This document shows positions 11,745 through 23,483 of a stretch of 64,000 bases of DNA, one piece after another (within the stretch, counting starts at the first letter, position 1; every line of letters starts with the position of its first letter). The stretch is from contig NC_077222.1 of NCBI RefSeq assembly GCF_024763615.1, positions 45,756,001-45,820,000 on the forward strand, given 5' to 3'. Below the pieces are notes generated by a model. It searched no databases, was not told where the DNA came from, and saw only the letters and a list, made by a program, of their open reading frames with translations. The translations under genes and the position numbers were made by a program. Source of the stretch: Phlebotomus papatasi. Its lineage: Eukaryota > Arthropoda > Insecta > Diptera > Psychodidae.

Positions 11745-12141
11745 ATTGCCAATGATACGGAGTAAATACAAAATTCAAAATTTTATTGTAGCAAGTACCT
11801 TTAAAGAAAATAATGTGCTTGATTTTTTATCAATTACATTGTTCCTGAATATCTAGCAAATGCCAGAAAGTACAGCTAAGATGGCCAAAAATATTCACAA
11901 TCTATTATTTATATCTTGCCGTTACGGTAGGAGAAAGTGGGGTCACTTAGAAATAGGAAGTTTTTCTCCTATTTTTAAACGGAACTTAACCTTACTGCGA
12001 AATAATTTAGCTCCTCAAACCAATTGTCAAGCTAAATTGCTTAATTATAAGGCACAGTTCCATTTAAAAATAGGAAAACAAACCCTATATCAAAGATGTC
12101 CCAATTCAAACACGAAACATTAAAATTTCATGAATCGTATA

Positions 12142-12852
12142 GGGCAGGGTCAGCCCTTTTCGCCATGTAAGCACTTTTTGGCCACCTAAGATAAAACAAC
12201 TAATTTAAGGAATTTATTAATAAATGGTACTTCTACACTCATAATATGCTGTATTCTACTATTTTATTGGGTTATCACGTCTCTTAATTATTTTAAAATA
12301 CAGTAGACTCTCTCAAATTCGGGCATTTGGGACCGAAATGTCAACCGAATCAGAGAAAAATTCGGGCAGCAAATTGTTTGAAATGCAACGATTTTTTGTT
12401 CATCTGCATACTCATATTGAGTTTACATGCTCATTGCTATTATAAATTTCATGAAAACCTCTTAATAATGCAAAATCACATCAAAGCTAAGACAAATTGT
12501 GGCAAATTTGAACATATTTGCTTCATTTGATAATCATAATCGAACTTGAAAAATGTCAACAAACTTTTTTCGAATCTAACTGCCGCCCGAATTAAAAAGT
12601 AGCCCGATCTTCAAAAAACCGAATTAGCGAGATTCTACTGTAAGTGGCGAAAAGTACTGAAACAAGAACAATTGGCGAAAATGCAAATTTTTCAATGAAA
12701 TTCACTAAAATTTTCGAAAAGTATCCTATAGATATTTAGATAGATGTTGATTCAAAGTATCGTTATACAATAATTCATTTTAGTCTGACAAAAATTTTAC
12801 ACCTAAGGAGACCATAAAAGCTTAAGGGTGGCGAAAAGTACTGACTCTACCC
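12142..12852. mobile_element. CGCCAC-word element, copy 2 (host of T1)
   Basis: The ends GGGCAGGGTCAGCCCTTTTC and inverse of GGGTAGAGTCAGTACTTTTC are flanked by TA (12140-12141, 12853-12854). CTTTTYGCCAC words lie at both ends, as in the copy at 7649-9098. A family T element is inserted at 12301-12640. Confidence 0.85.
12301..12640. mobile_element. Family T element, copy 1 (340 bp, nested)
   Basis: The left end is CAGTAGACTCTCTCAAATTC and the right end GCGAGATTCTACTG, flanked by TA (12299-12300, 12641-12642). The word AATTCGGGC occurs at least three times, some copies inverted or degenerate. The copy at 50542-50881 has the same length. The tip resembles that of pogo-type elements. Confidence 0.85.
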
Positions 12853-13016
12853 TATCAATGCAATTATCCGTTTAATTTTTTTTATAAGATTTCCACTATT
12901 CTTTTTTTATATGTATCTCTAAATTCGAAATATTATAAGTATTGTCTAACTTATTTTCTGATATCTTCTGGGTTTTCTTACGGAAATAATACAAAAGGAA
13001 TCTCTATGGGGATAAC

Positions 13017-13415
13017 AGTACCAAATTTCGGCATAGTTGCATGCAAGCGCCAATGCTTAATACAAATTGAATTTTTTGGTTACTTCTTTTTTAGGAGTGT
13101 TGCTTGGAATCTTGAAGAGAGTTTATTCTCATTGTTTTTTCTAAAATAATTCTTAATACATTTTAAAATGAATAAAAATATAGACATCGACTTGGGTAAT
13201 ATTTCGACCACCTTGATTCTCATAGTTCCTTGCCTTTCTGGAATTCGTCCAAAGTCTTTTCTTCAAGATTTCGTTGGTCGAAGCCACATTTTTTTTTGTT
13301 TTTATTTTGCATTGTGTAATCTCTAGAGTGTGCGAAAACTAAAAATTCATAGAAATTTAAGGAATAAAACAATTGGCCGAAATTGCAAGCTGGTCGAAAT
13401 TTGGTGCAGATACCT
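13017..13415. mobile_element. Decayed family I-like element
   Basis: The left arm has CCAAATTTCGGCATAGTTGC and the right arm GGCCGAAATTGCAAGCTGG then GGTCGAAATTTGG. Overall it aligns poorly with the other I copies and the tips are lost, so it is an old copy or a separate subfamily. Confidence 0.6.
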
Positions 13416-13919
13416 TAAGTAGAGAAAAATTGTTATGAAATGAAATAATACAAAAAGCAGATAAAAATTTATGAATGATGAAAGATGAAAGAAAGTTATT
13501 TTAAATTTCTGCTGCGGATCAAATGAAGTTTTAAATAAAAATGAAAAAAATAACTGTTTTTTTTAGCATTGGGACGTTTCAATCAATGATATTGCGTATT
13601 GAGCATTTTTTCAGAAAATCGCGATTTCACTTTAAAAAAATCATTTTTTTATAGATTTTGTTAAATTACTCCTTGATGTTTCTTTATACTGAAAAAATCG
13701 CATGACAGTTTTGATTTTAAGCAAAATATTGATGAAATTGAAATTATTTCGTGAAAATATTTTTGGCAATTTAGGTTTGAATTTAGGCAATTTAGGTTTA
13801 ATTTGAACGCTTTTTAAGCAAACGAGAACTTTATTTGAACAGGACAAAATTGAAATTTCGGACAAACCAATTTTGAAATTCAAACTGATCATGTACTATT
13901 AGTTTAACACTAAACCTAT
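13416..13919. other. Non-coding intron stretch
   Basis: AT-rich, no recognisable element or gene. The reverse-strand frame at 13641-13892 has no family resemblance. Confidence 0.4.
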
Positions 13920-14244
13920 CAGAGTCTCTCAAATCTGAATCTCTCAAATTCGAACGCCGTTTGGGTTCAAAATGTCAATTGTGTTATGTTAGAGAAAGTT
14001 CGTATTCTAGGTGAATGAAAATCATATTTATGTGCATCTTCTTGAATGTTTACATACATTATTATCGTGTAAAATGAAAAGGAAGTATGTTACCACTAAA
14101 ACTTGCGAGAAGGTACTAGAATTTGATTCAAAGTACAATTTAATCTCACACAAATTTCGTTAGTTTTGAAAAAATCGTTCGAATTTGGGAGGTGAGAAAT
14201 GTCAAAAATACCCCCCGAGCGTTCGAATTTAGGAGACTCTACTG
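13920..14244. mobile_element. Family T' element, copy 1
   Basis: The right end GGAGACTCTACTG is followed by TA; the left end has AGAGTCTCTCAAATC. Tip and length match family T, but the repeated word is TTCGAACG instead of AATTCGGGC (13950, 14178, 14221). A fragment in the other orientation lies at 44052-44231. Confidence 0.7.
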
Positions 14245-14615
14245 TATGAAGATATCTGACAGATACAAGAGACATTTCGTAGTACGAACAGCTGGAACCT
14301 CTTTTGGCGGCATTATTGACGGAATCAGGGTTGTTCTTTTTTATGAATATGAACTCGATCAGAGAGAATTTTTCTTCTGTTATGTCTTTGGCACGCCTTT
14401 TAGTTCAGGAAAATTTCATAGTCAAAATTTACATCCCTTTGTGCTGACCGGTCAGCATTTGCCGAACAAAAAGTGCTAACCAAATATATCGAAATGGCAC
14501 TGCCTCGCGAATATTCGTTTAAGGTTAGCAGAAGTTAGCTGAAAATACAAATATTTTCAGCTGAATTGAAATCGGTTAGCATTTGGTGCTCGCTGGGTAA
14601 GCATAATCTAATTCA
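14245..14615. other. Unclassified stretch between elements
   Basis: An open frame runs through to 14479 but has no recognisable domain and starts within the T' element. Bases 14436-14596 carry repeated TTAGCATTTGG and GTGCTAACC words, and may be one more small element whose ends I could not fix. Confidence 0.35.
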
Positions 14616-14838
14616 GAAAATATGCCCAAATTTTTGCTATGGTTTACGTAGCTATGACGTGATTTTGCATTATTAAGGGGTTTTCATAAAATTTACAATT
14701 ACAATATGGATATGTAAACTTAATGAGTGTACAGATGAATAAAAAGTCGTTGCATTTCAAACAGTTTGATGCACGAATTTTTCTCTAAATCGGGTGACAT
14801 TTCGGTCCCAAATGCCCGAATTTCGGAGAGTATACTGT
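14616..14838 (-). mobile_element. Family T fragment, reverse orientation
   Basis: The segment with AAATGCCCGAATTTCGG and a terminal AGAGTATACTG followed by TA matches the left half of family T, read backwards. The far end is missing. Confidence 0.65.
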
Positions 14839-15889
14839 ATGGAAAATCTTACTGACAGGAAATCTTATGACTTTTGCAAGTCTTTTTGAGAAACAGAAAT
14901 GATTTTTTAATTTAAAAAATTGTCCTGCGATCCAAAAGCTGTGCCAGAGCCACTAACATCGAAATTTCTAGCAATGTTTAGAATAAATTTTACTGATTTC
15001 AAGAATTAAAGCATTTATTTAAATCTCCGAATTAGGGATAGATGGCCTTCCTTCAAACGTAAAATTAATAAATTGTCGACATAAATTTTTTTACTCAGAA
15101 AAATGTTGAATGTTTCTAAAAATAAAAACTATTAATTCATGTTTCATTGATGTTTCACATTTTTTAAAATAATTATTTTCTTATTTTACAATTTTTTTAT
15201 TAAGTTTTCAATACTAATGCTTATTTTAAATGAGTTTACCCCATTTCAAAATTATGAAAAATACCGCAATGATGAAAAATAATTGAGGATATGTACACTA
15301 TACTCATTGAATTTTCTCCCCTTGTGAAAGAACTCAAGAAATAAATTTTCGCAAAGTTCCAAGTTCTATATTTGCTGTAAAATTTATAATAAAAAAAGAA
15401 TAGTTTCGAAGAGGAAAAGTAGATGACATCATCATTGGAAAAGCTATCTATATTCATTAAAAAAAACTTCATAATAATTGTACATGTTTTCTGTGTATGT
15501 TATGTAAAAGGCAAAAGAAAAGAAAAGAAAGGAAGAAATCTGAAATGGTCTCAATGGGGAGTGAGTAAAATACCAAATTGTGTGTCATATGTTCAGGCGC
15601 TGCTAGAGAGAAAAATGTTACTATTTTTTAGAATTACAATCACAATTAAGGACAACTTCATTTATTTATGTGTGATATTTGATCAGATAAAATGCAACAA
15701 GTTCATTTTTTTTGTCGACGATTTGAAAGTCATGCTAAGTGTATTTAATTTTTATTTTAGATAGAAATTTTATAAATTAATTAGAGCATTAAGCGAGAGA
15801 AATTGCGAATGAAAATATAGAGTAAAATTAATGATATTTCTCTTTTGACTTTTCCTTTTGGACTGCTTGGAAAATTGTTGTGTCTGCAG
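14839..15889 (+). other. Intron before the second FLYWCH exon
   Basis: AT-rich and without a recognisable element. It ends in a pyrimidine-rich tract and TGTCTGCAG at 15881-15889, a good splice acceptor. The open frame at 15423-15764 shows no known domain. Confidence 0.5.
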
Positions 15890-16224
15890 TGTCTCCGGGA
15901 GATAAGTGGTTTCACGGGAAGTTAGAGTTTATGTTGAGTCAGCGCGGGAAGCCCCTGCTCGTTCACGATGGCTACACATTTGGCATCCAGTACATACGGA
16001 AGGATAAGAAATACTGGCAGTGCAATTTATCCAGGAAATTCAACTGCAAAGCAAGAGTTACAACGACAGATTTGGGTGAGATTATTGTAACGAACAACGA
16101 GCACTGCCACACAGAAATCAGGCAACATTTACGGAAGGACTACAAGCAGAAGATGGCCAACAGTCAGGGTAGTAGTTCCAGTACTCCATCCAGTGCCTGG
16201 GCACAGAACAGATCACGAGAATGA
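15890..16224 (+). CDS. FLYWCH zinc-finger terminal exon, second isoform
   Basis: A second last exon, with a canonical FLYWCH finger, ending in TGA at 16222-16224. It begins after the acceptor CAG at 15887-15889 with two bases that finish a codon, the same phase as the exon at 10320. Numbered from the serine codon at 15892 it has 110 residues. The domain runs from about residue 13 to 79: hydrophobic LLVHDGYTF at 22-30, Y41-W42, ligands C44 and C52 (followed by KAR) and H71/H73. A basic segment (RKDYKQK) and a Ser-rich end follow. Unlike the first exon it has only a short tail, which is the common form for such isoform exons. The two exons would give proteins with the same BTB region and different DNA- or protein-binding ends. 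The nearest in-frame start-like codons (GTG at 15880) lie in the intron and are not used. Confidence 0.88.
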
Positions 16225-16735
16225 TCTCTCTACCCTCAAAATATTTCACACAATGATGCCAAAATACAACGATTTTTACAGTACAAATCAAATATAATTA
16301 TTTTGCCAAAAAGAACCAATGCTGTGGCTGCTAATATTTGCCATATTTACCAAAATCAACCCTTTACGTGGCTGCTAAATTTTACATTTTATTTTTAAAT
16401 ATAATGTTTCTCTATATTTTTAAGGAATTTAATCGTGCAGTTTGTTAACATGACATCGAACAAAGAGAATTTTCTCTTATTTGATTTTATAATTTGGTTA
16501 TAAAAATTTTTGGGGATATTCTATCAAAAGGGGAGCCTAATATTACAATTTCTGGGCAATATTTTTTTCCACTATTGGAGCAATAATTCATTATAAGAAT
16601 GGGGTAATAAAAGAATAAAAAATTAGTTTGTATCTTTTTTTACGCTTTTGTTTGAGTATTTTGAGATCTTTCTGGGAGGAAGGAATTCTATTCTTCCTCA
16701 CATGAGACAATAAATTTAGCAATTTCTTATTTAAT
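16225..16735 (+). other. Probable 3' untranslated region of the second FLYWCH exon
   Basis: Non-coding sequence after the stop. AATAAA hexamers at 16607-16612, 16615-16620 and 16709-16714 are candidate polyadenylation signals; the transcript probably ends near here. Confidence 0.5.
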
Positions 16736-17099
16736 TGTTATTAATATTGTAAAAAAAGTATAAATTATTCAGGTAAGATCATTTCATTCTCCGTTACATT
16801 TCGAAATATTGCTAGTTTCCGAGAACCGAACACCAGGTGCGCTTATGGCAGTACTTCCCCACAAGCACCCAAAACGTGAAACATCCAGAAAACATCAAAT
16901 GCATCTAAAATATCCCATCTTTACTGTTTTTTTTTTAGGTATAATTTAATCAATAAATCCTGGTGCTTTTCTAAAAGTTTCCATATCCTATGAATTGTCG
17001 CAAAATTAACTAGAAGGACATTATCTTATTTTTGTTTCTTTACGGTTAGCTGTGGTGAATTTGTTTGAAATATTCACCATTTTTGCCGCCCGTCAATCT

Positions 17100-17238
17100 T
17101 CGTTTACTTCGCGAATCACAGTCACTCGAGAAAAAAGTGACTTGTGGTGTCCGTGTTCGCTATGTGCTCCGTACAATTTTTGTAAGAAAACCATGAAATA
17201 TATCTATAAAACCACGTAAAAAGTACATTAGTAGCCAG
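17100..17238 (+). other. Candidate orphan first exon with strong splice donor
   Basis: A GC-richer patch about 0.9 kb after the FLYWCH stop ends at AGCCAG followed by GTAAGA (17239-17244), a near-consensus donor. No long open frame is present, as expected for a 5' untranslated exon. It could start a transcript that continues to the right on the + strand, possibly Apc; that is inference. The left boundary given is only approximate. Confidence 0.3.
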
Positions 17239-18195
17239 GTAAGACCCCCATAAATATATTTTAATAGTTATCTATTGAGAAAGTCTCGTCAATTTGGGTG
17301 AAAATCGGTTTTTCTCAAAGGCACTTTTGGGTAACAAAAATGGGGTTCATTTTTTATGCGCAGAGAGTACAAGGGGAAAGATGTCCCTTTTTTATTCCAA
17401 TAAAATTCTCAATTTTACTTCTCCCCAATTATTGTAAGAACAATTTGCCAGTAAAAGTAATCCTTATCGATGATTTCGAATGCATTTATGATTGGTAGCA
17501 TCCATTTCTCAGTGGGAAAAATTGTGTGTTTCATTTGGTTTCTTCGGTATCCGCCACATTTGAATGTCGCAGGGAGGATGGGGCGAGAAAATCAATAAAT
17601 GACCGCATGCACCACGGCCCTCCTTCGCGTATTTACAAAGAAAGTCACGCTATGGAAAAAAACAGCCCTTGCGGAAGGGATGTCCTGTTCTCGTGCTTCC
17701 GAGACATTTCACACTTTCTTTTTTTTTGGTGACATTCTTAGTATTTCCGGTGACTCCCAATCTCATTTTCGGCACCCGGAGTCCCCTCCATGTAGATCAA
17801 ATATCACAATTCTGCGTTGCAATTGCTGAAGGTCGCACTAATCCCCCAGTTGTATTGTCATCCGAAAATAGAAGAGCTCACAGCTGAAGAATGCTAATTG
17901 CTCAAATGCCTCGAGAATTGATGAGGTTTGTCCAGAGAATACGTCCGGACAGTTAAACGGGCTTCTACAGAGTGCTCATTTATCAGATACTCTCTGGCGT
18001 TAAATGCTGAAAAGCGGGCTTTTTGCTGGAATATTAACAGTCAGAGTGATAAAAGAGGCATTAATCTATCACGTTTCTCTCCAATTATCTACACTTACGT
18101 GATTACTTTATCGGGATTATCTGCCGGTCCGGAATATATTCTGTCATGCATTTCTCTAAGATTTGATTTCCTGGTCAGTAGCGGAAATTTCTGAA
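17239..18195. other. Low-repeat, less AT-rich island
   Basis: No transposon ends or repeats of other window segments are seen, and base composition is more balanced than in the flanks. Several overlapping open frames exist but none has a recognisable domain. It could be intronic regulatory DNA; conservation cannot be judged from one sequence. Confidence 0.35.
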
Positions 18196-18781
18196 TATAT
18201 TTTTTATTATTTGTATATTCTCATTCTTTTTTTAAATTAATTTTGAAAGACAATAGATAAATGACCCGAATGATTTTTTAAATGAAGTTCCTAATCTTCT
18301 AAAAACTTAGTGTTTCGCAAGAGCAAGGGCGTACCAAGGATTTCGTTTAGGGAGGGGGGCTAAATCTCAAATTTTATTTGGGGGGGAGGGGGTTTGTACG
18401 CAATTTTCATTATGAAAAAAAAAAACGTTTTGCGGCAAGAGTCTGTCGATGTCCCAAACCAATTGGTCTCTAAACTTATTATATACTTAAATTCATTTTT
18501 TTTTCATTCATTTTCAACCGCTTATCCCTGTTGGGGTAAATTAAATTAAATTTATTTCGATAAAATATTCCTTAAAGTTCGATAAATCCTTAATTGACGG
18601 TGATATATAAAAAAACTTATATTTGTTTTGTCTTTAAATTACTTTTTTAGTTCTAACAAATATATTTACATAGATTGCACTTTAAATAAGGTATCAGCAT
18701 TTGGTATTAACTAATTCAAATCGGCTGTAGTCATGTAGTCTTTCTGATTTATATAAAAAAAAAACTAAGTTAACATTTAAC
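18196..18781. other. Non-coding stretch with a G-rich tract
   Basis: No gene is seen. At 18348-18394 there are two runs of G (GGAGGGGGG and GGGGGGGAGGGGG) that could form a quadruplex; they resemble the end of some unknown repeat. Confidence 0.4.
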
Positions 18782-21700
18782 TTAAAAATAAATAAACTTA
18801 ACAAATTGCTGGTTGGATTTTCTTTCCTTTTACGTATTAATGTTATTGGTTTTAATAAAATGAACGATCTTTTAGAGAATTCCAAAGACAGTTTTAGAAT
18901 TGACCTCACGTGCAAGTTTGGGCATAAACTGCAGGATTCTACAAGCGGCAATAAAATGTTTAACTGCATTTAACCCTTCAATAGTAGTTGTAGTATATTT
19001 CAATAAAACTTTTTTTTAATGTTTGATAAAGAGTTTGAACAGTTTGACATTGTAAAACTGTAATAAAAAACTTTTAAATTAATCTGCAATAATTTCTGTG
19101 TAATGATTCAGAAAACTTAACGTAAAATCTCAATTCTAATATAAATCTCTAAATCACCTTTAAAAAATTGATTGCTTTCTCCGATAAAGGTTTTTTGAAT
19201 TTGCAATTCATGAAGTTATTTAATTTTAAGATTAAATATTTCAGCTTTTCCTTTTTGAGAATTAATAAGAACATAATAACTTTTTTATGAAAAAATCAAA
19301 TTTGAAAAAGAAAGTAATATTTTGGTGTAAAGCCAAGGGTTAACTTGTGATTTATTGGGTATTTATTTTTGTATGATTTTTTTTAAGTTCTTAACTAGAA
19401 AGTAGTAAATTCGATCGGGTCTAAATGATTGGAATAATTTATTTTGTAAATTAATTAAGAAACATACAAACAATTTTTATACACTTAATTTTATAAATTT
19501 TAAAAATGAATCTTGAAAAATCGATGGAATATTAGTTTCCTCTTGACGCGTTTTAAAATCATTAAAAATTATTCTGCATTCAAAATTTTATTCCTTCGTC
19601 TTAATTTTCTACTTACGGTAAAATAATGACAATTTGAAATTTGACAAATTTTGAAATTCTCGCAAGAATTTAAAGAATTGATAATGATAATAATAATCTA
19701 TATAGATTCATATAGCTTAAAGCCATATTGGGACTAAATGCATCCAAATTTCTGTGGTATTGCTGGGTGAATTAATTTATAAGCCGGTCCGAGCAGGACA
19801 AGAGGCAATTAATGACTTTGAAAGAGAATATACCAACATGCAAATATGGGGACTTTACCAGTGTTTTGACTTTGGGGTTAGTTTTTGAAATTTCTCTGGG
19901 GATTTTTCTTCAGAGTTTAGTTAATTTTTGATTAAGGTTTATAATGAACTTTTATGATTTATATTTGAAGCTTTGCAAGTTATTCTGTTGATCGAAAAGA
20001 ATGGTTACCTCAGATCTCCGTGATACATAGATTGTGAATCAATCTTTTCCTAATTTTTTTAAAAATATATTTCACAAGAAGCTATTTCACTTATGTAACT
20101 TTAAATTCTCTTTTTATTTAAGCAATAGAAGTCTCTAATCGTTAATTCACGTCACTTACCTTCTCAAAAATAAAAAAAAATACATTTATGTATTTTCAAT
20201 CCATGAACATCATTTTTGAATATCAAATCTCATAATTTAAATCAATTTTCCTCTTTAAATATAAAGACATTCCAAGCTGGAGATGGCAAATCTCAGCGCT
20301 AGGATTAGCATTCTGTTACAGAATACTAATGCGCCTTCCCAGTCCGGGTTCTAAACTTAGAGTGTTTGAGCTATTAAAAAAATGTACTTATGCTGGATAA
20401 TGTGCGGAATGACTATCGCCATGTTTACAGGTGCCCAAATCCCCAAATTTATTATGCTCCCACCAATTTATAAAGCGGGCCCTTATGGCCGATACGCCAC
20501 CAGAACTGGTAGCCAGTTCAACATTTATTTTTCATCGACAAAATTTTCAGCATTTTATATATGTTTTATATATGTTTTTATTTTTTCTATATTTAGATTT
20601 TCCTTCCGACATTTTATTGTTTATTGATTATAATAATTTTCTTTAAGTTCCACTCGAAAGTTAAAACGAACCCCATATTTTTTGGTCTTTATTATGAAAA
20701 GAGGAAAATTTTATTGGAAAATACTTTTCTTTCCAAGTACATCTTCATCGCTATATGTTTTTTGATATTACCTTATATTTTAAAAATCGTTATTTTTTAT
20801 TGAGGGGTAGGTGATCTGGCCTAATGCAAAAGAGACTTCTCGTTTTCATTTATCTAATCGTATTTGTGTTTCGTATTTTCTTTAACCATCTTTTCGTCTC
20901 ATTTTGAAATGGAACTTTAGACTAACTGTGAGGCTAGAGATGGTGGTTATGGTAAAGTCAGGGTTTGGTGGGTATGGTAAGGTCAGGGATGGGGGTATGA
21001 TATGGTCAGACACGATGGCTATAGGGTGTATAGATAAAAATAGAAAATCTTGTTAATTGAAATCAAATTATTCTAATCAAGCTAAGTGAAGTTCATTCCT
21101 TTCTCCTTAGCGGAGAATAAAGTACAAAAGACTCATTTTACTTTCAATTTAATGTCACAAAATAATTATAAAATTGCAAAGAAACAGTGTTCTGAATATT
21201 TGGTAATCATAAAAATTTATTAGTGTAAAATTTCACACAAAATTCTTTTTTGAAATATTTCAGTATATTATCTAACAGAGACATTCTATGACAACTGACA
21301 TAGAGAAAATTGTCGCGAAGGAATAAAATGTGAAATCAAAAGCAACAAAAAAGAAAACAAATAAATAAACAAAAAACAAATGCAGAGAATGTTTTTTAGA
21401 TAAGTCTACGTGTTATATGATTAAATAAATTTATTTTGTCGCAAATTCTTTATAAATTAGATTTTGTCTTTAGTAATGTCGTTTTAACATAAACTAATTA
21501 ATTAAATTTATTATTGTTATGAATAAATACCGTACCGATTATTACTCCCTATTAAATAAAATTTTTGAGGCGAGTTTACAGATTAAAAGCTCTACTATTT
21601 AGCTATTTGCTACGATATATTAAATTGTAAAATAAATATGGTACAGTATGATATTATTATTTTAACGTATTTCTTGATTTATGTTTACCTGCGTGTTTGT

Positions 21701-22312
21701 TATTATGCGAATTATTATAATACCTCATTAAGACACCGTAAATTATTATAATATTATATCATATCAACAGTTTGCTGAAATCGTATTTCTTAGCAACGAT
21801 AATAACACTTTAATTATCGCTTTATGATACATAAATTTGATATAAGTAAATACCATTGAAGGGTTTGCCCAAAATAATGCATACTTTATTAGTATAATAA
21901 AAAAAACTAATAAATTGAAAATTTCCGAATTGTGGAGACTACATTCGAATTAAATTTTATTATTTATTTTCAAATAAATGTAATAACATTTTAGTGTGTA
22001 ATATCGTAAAGTAAAGCTATCGTTTTATTTTAGAGACCAAACGGATAACATTATCGGCTTTTGATCTTAGAAAATACTTTTTCTTTAAATTTATTATCAA
22101 AATTTTCCATCCCAAAACCCTACATTCTCTCATAAATTTTTTTGAAATGGTTTTCTAAACGATAAATGACTTTTCGAGTCACTATACAGACAAATATCTA
22201 TTCGTTCATTACCAGAGCTAGTAACTAAATGGGTATACGGGCTGTATGGTTTAACTTCTTTGATTTCTTATCAGTCAAGATATTTTGTAGGATTTTGTCT
22301 GAGAATTGCATG
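18782..22312 (+). repeat. 3.5-kb duplicated block, first copy
   Basis: The whole stretch matches 23484-27015 in the same orientation, with scattered substitutions and small indels (for example extra bases near 23813 in the second copy). It ends exactly where a TTAA element (D1) is inserted. It contains no exon that I recognise; the open frame at 20382-20627 appears in both copies only because the DNA is duplicated. A tRNA-like segment (20275-20355, with CCGGGTTC as a weak B box) and an imperfect GGTATGGTAAGGTCAGGG minisatellite (20938-21022) are inside. Confidence 0.93.
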
Positions 22313-22316
22313 TTAA

Positions 22317-23328
22317 CTCTTTCCGGACCACAACATATACAGCGAACGAATTTCAGTAAAACTCACTTTATTGTAAGTCTTAGTGGTCAAATATGATACT
22401 TTTGTAGAGAAAGAATTTTCTCCGCCTCTGGGAAATTGGAAAACTCATTGGGTACTCTCGTCCCTAAAAGAACGTAAAGGAGACAAACTTCATTTTTCCA
22501 AAAGCCAATAATATCAATTTTGTGAATTATTTTTGCGTGTCAAATGACTCCTTTACAATGTTGACCACTAAAGCAAGAAGAATTATTGACCAGTATCTTG
22601 TGGGATGTCCAGGAAGTGCTAAAAGGACACCCAGCTCCTGCTTGCCAACAGATTCCTCAAAATATTTCACACAATAACACTTTCACACATTTCTCTCAAC
22701 AGGATATTATTGCAGACACATTAAGCTTTCTCAAGAGCCAAAAAACACTTCCTGGACAATCAAAATTCACCAAAATCTGGAAGAATAGGAAAAACTTCCC
22801 CGAAAGCAATCTCCCTCGCTGCCAAATGTCAAAATTATCGGCCATATTGGCAAAAATTTCGCTCCCGCTTGGAATTTTGCTACAAGGTTGGTGTCAAAAA
22901 GCAAATGGCGGGCATTGGCGGGATAACCTTACATTTGACCTCTAGATTTTTGGGGACGAGGGTACCCATAAAGTTTGAACAAGTTTTTTGAAAATTTAAG
23001 AAAAAATTGTTTTTCGAATTTATGCAATTTGTAATTGTTAGTTATCAGACTTATTGATCCCGAGAGGTTTTTCCTTATTCTGGTCTAGAAATATCAAAAA
23101 AGTCACAATATCTGCAAGGAAGCAGAAAATCGAAAATTCACGATTTTTGACCAAGAATATCTTAGCTCCAGGAGTTAATTGGGATCCTGCAAAAAATATC
23201 CTAGATTTGGACATCCTTATAGTTTGTAATCATCCACAAGAATCGGATTTTTATCGATTCTAAATAGTCTAAAAAAAAATTCTTTTTTCTATGGGTACCC
23301 AGCCAGAGTCCCAAAGGAGACGAAAGAG
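22317..23328. mobile_element. Family D TTAA-inserting element, copy 1
   Basis: Flanked by TTAA on both sides (22313-22316, 23329-23332). The tips are CTCTTTCCGG and CGAAAGAG, an inverted CTCTTTC. Near the right end is the palindrome TGGGTACCCA interrupted by a small insertion; GGGTACCCAT-like words occur inside. TTAA targets and such tips are typical of piggyBac-type elements. The open frame at 22586-22945 is broken in the other copy and encodes no recognisable transposase. Confidence 0.85.
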
Positions 23329-23332
23329 TTAA

Positions 23333-23483
23333 CGGTTTTGCTTTCTGCCTTTGGCAGGTTCTTAAGATCGTGGTGTTACCTATTTTGACGTATAATAAAA
23401 TTTTGAAAAGAAATCGATGTATAAACTTGTGAAATATGTTTGATATCGGATAAAATAAAAATGAAACAAAATAAAAAAAATCT
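23333..23483. other. Unique spacer between D1 and the second duplicated block
   Basis: About 150 bp of AT-rich sequence that has no counterpart beside the first copy of the block. Confidence 0.5.

Larger units (their letters stand above)
11249..11760 (+). other. Probable 3' untranslated region of the first FLYWCH exon
   Basis: Non-coding sequence after the TAG. It contains a short tandem repeat (11558-11604) and an AATAAA polyadenylation signal at 11739-11744. The transcript end is inferred to lie shortly after that. Confidence 0.5.

Noticed and set aside
15880..15891. GTG at 15880 as translation start of the second FLYWCH exon
   Set aside because: It lies in the intron, before the CAG acceptor, and GTG starts are not expected in a nuclear eukaryotic gene.
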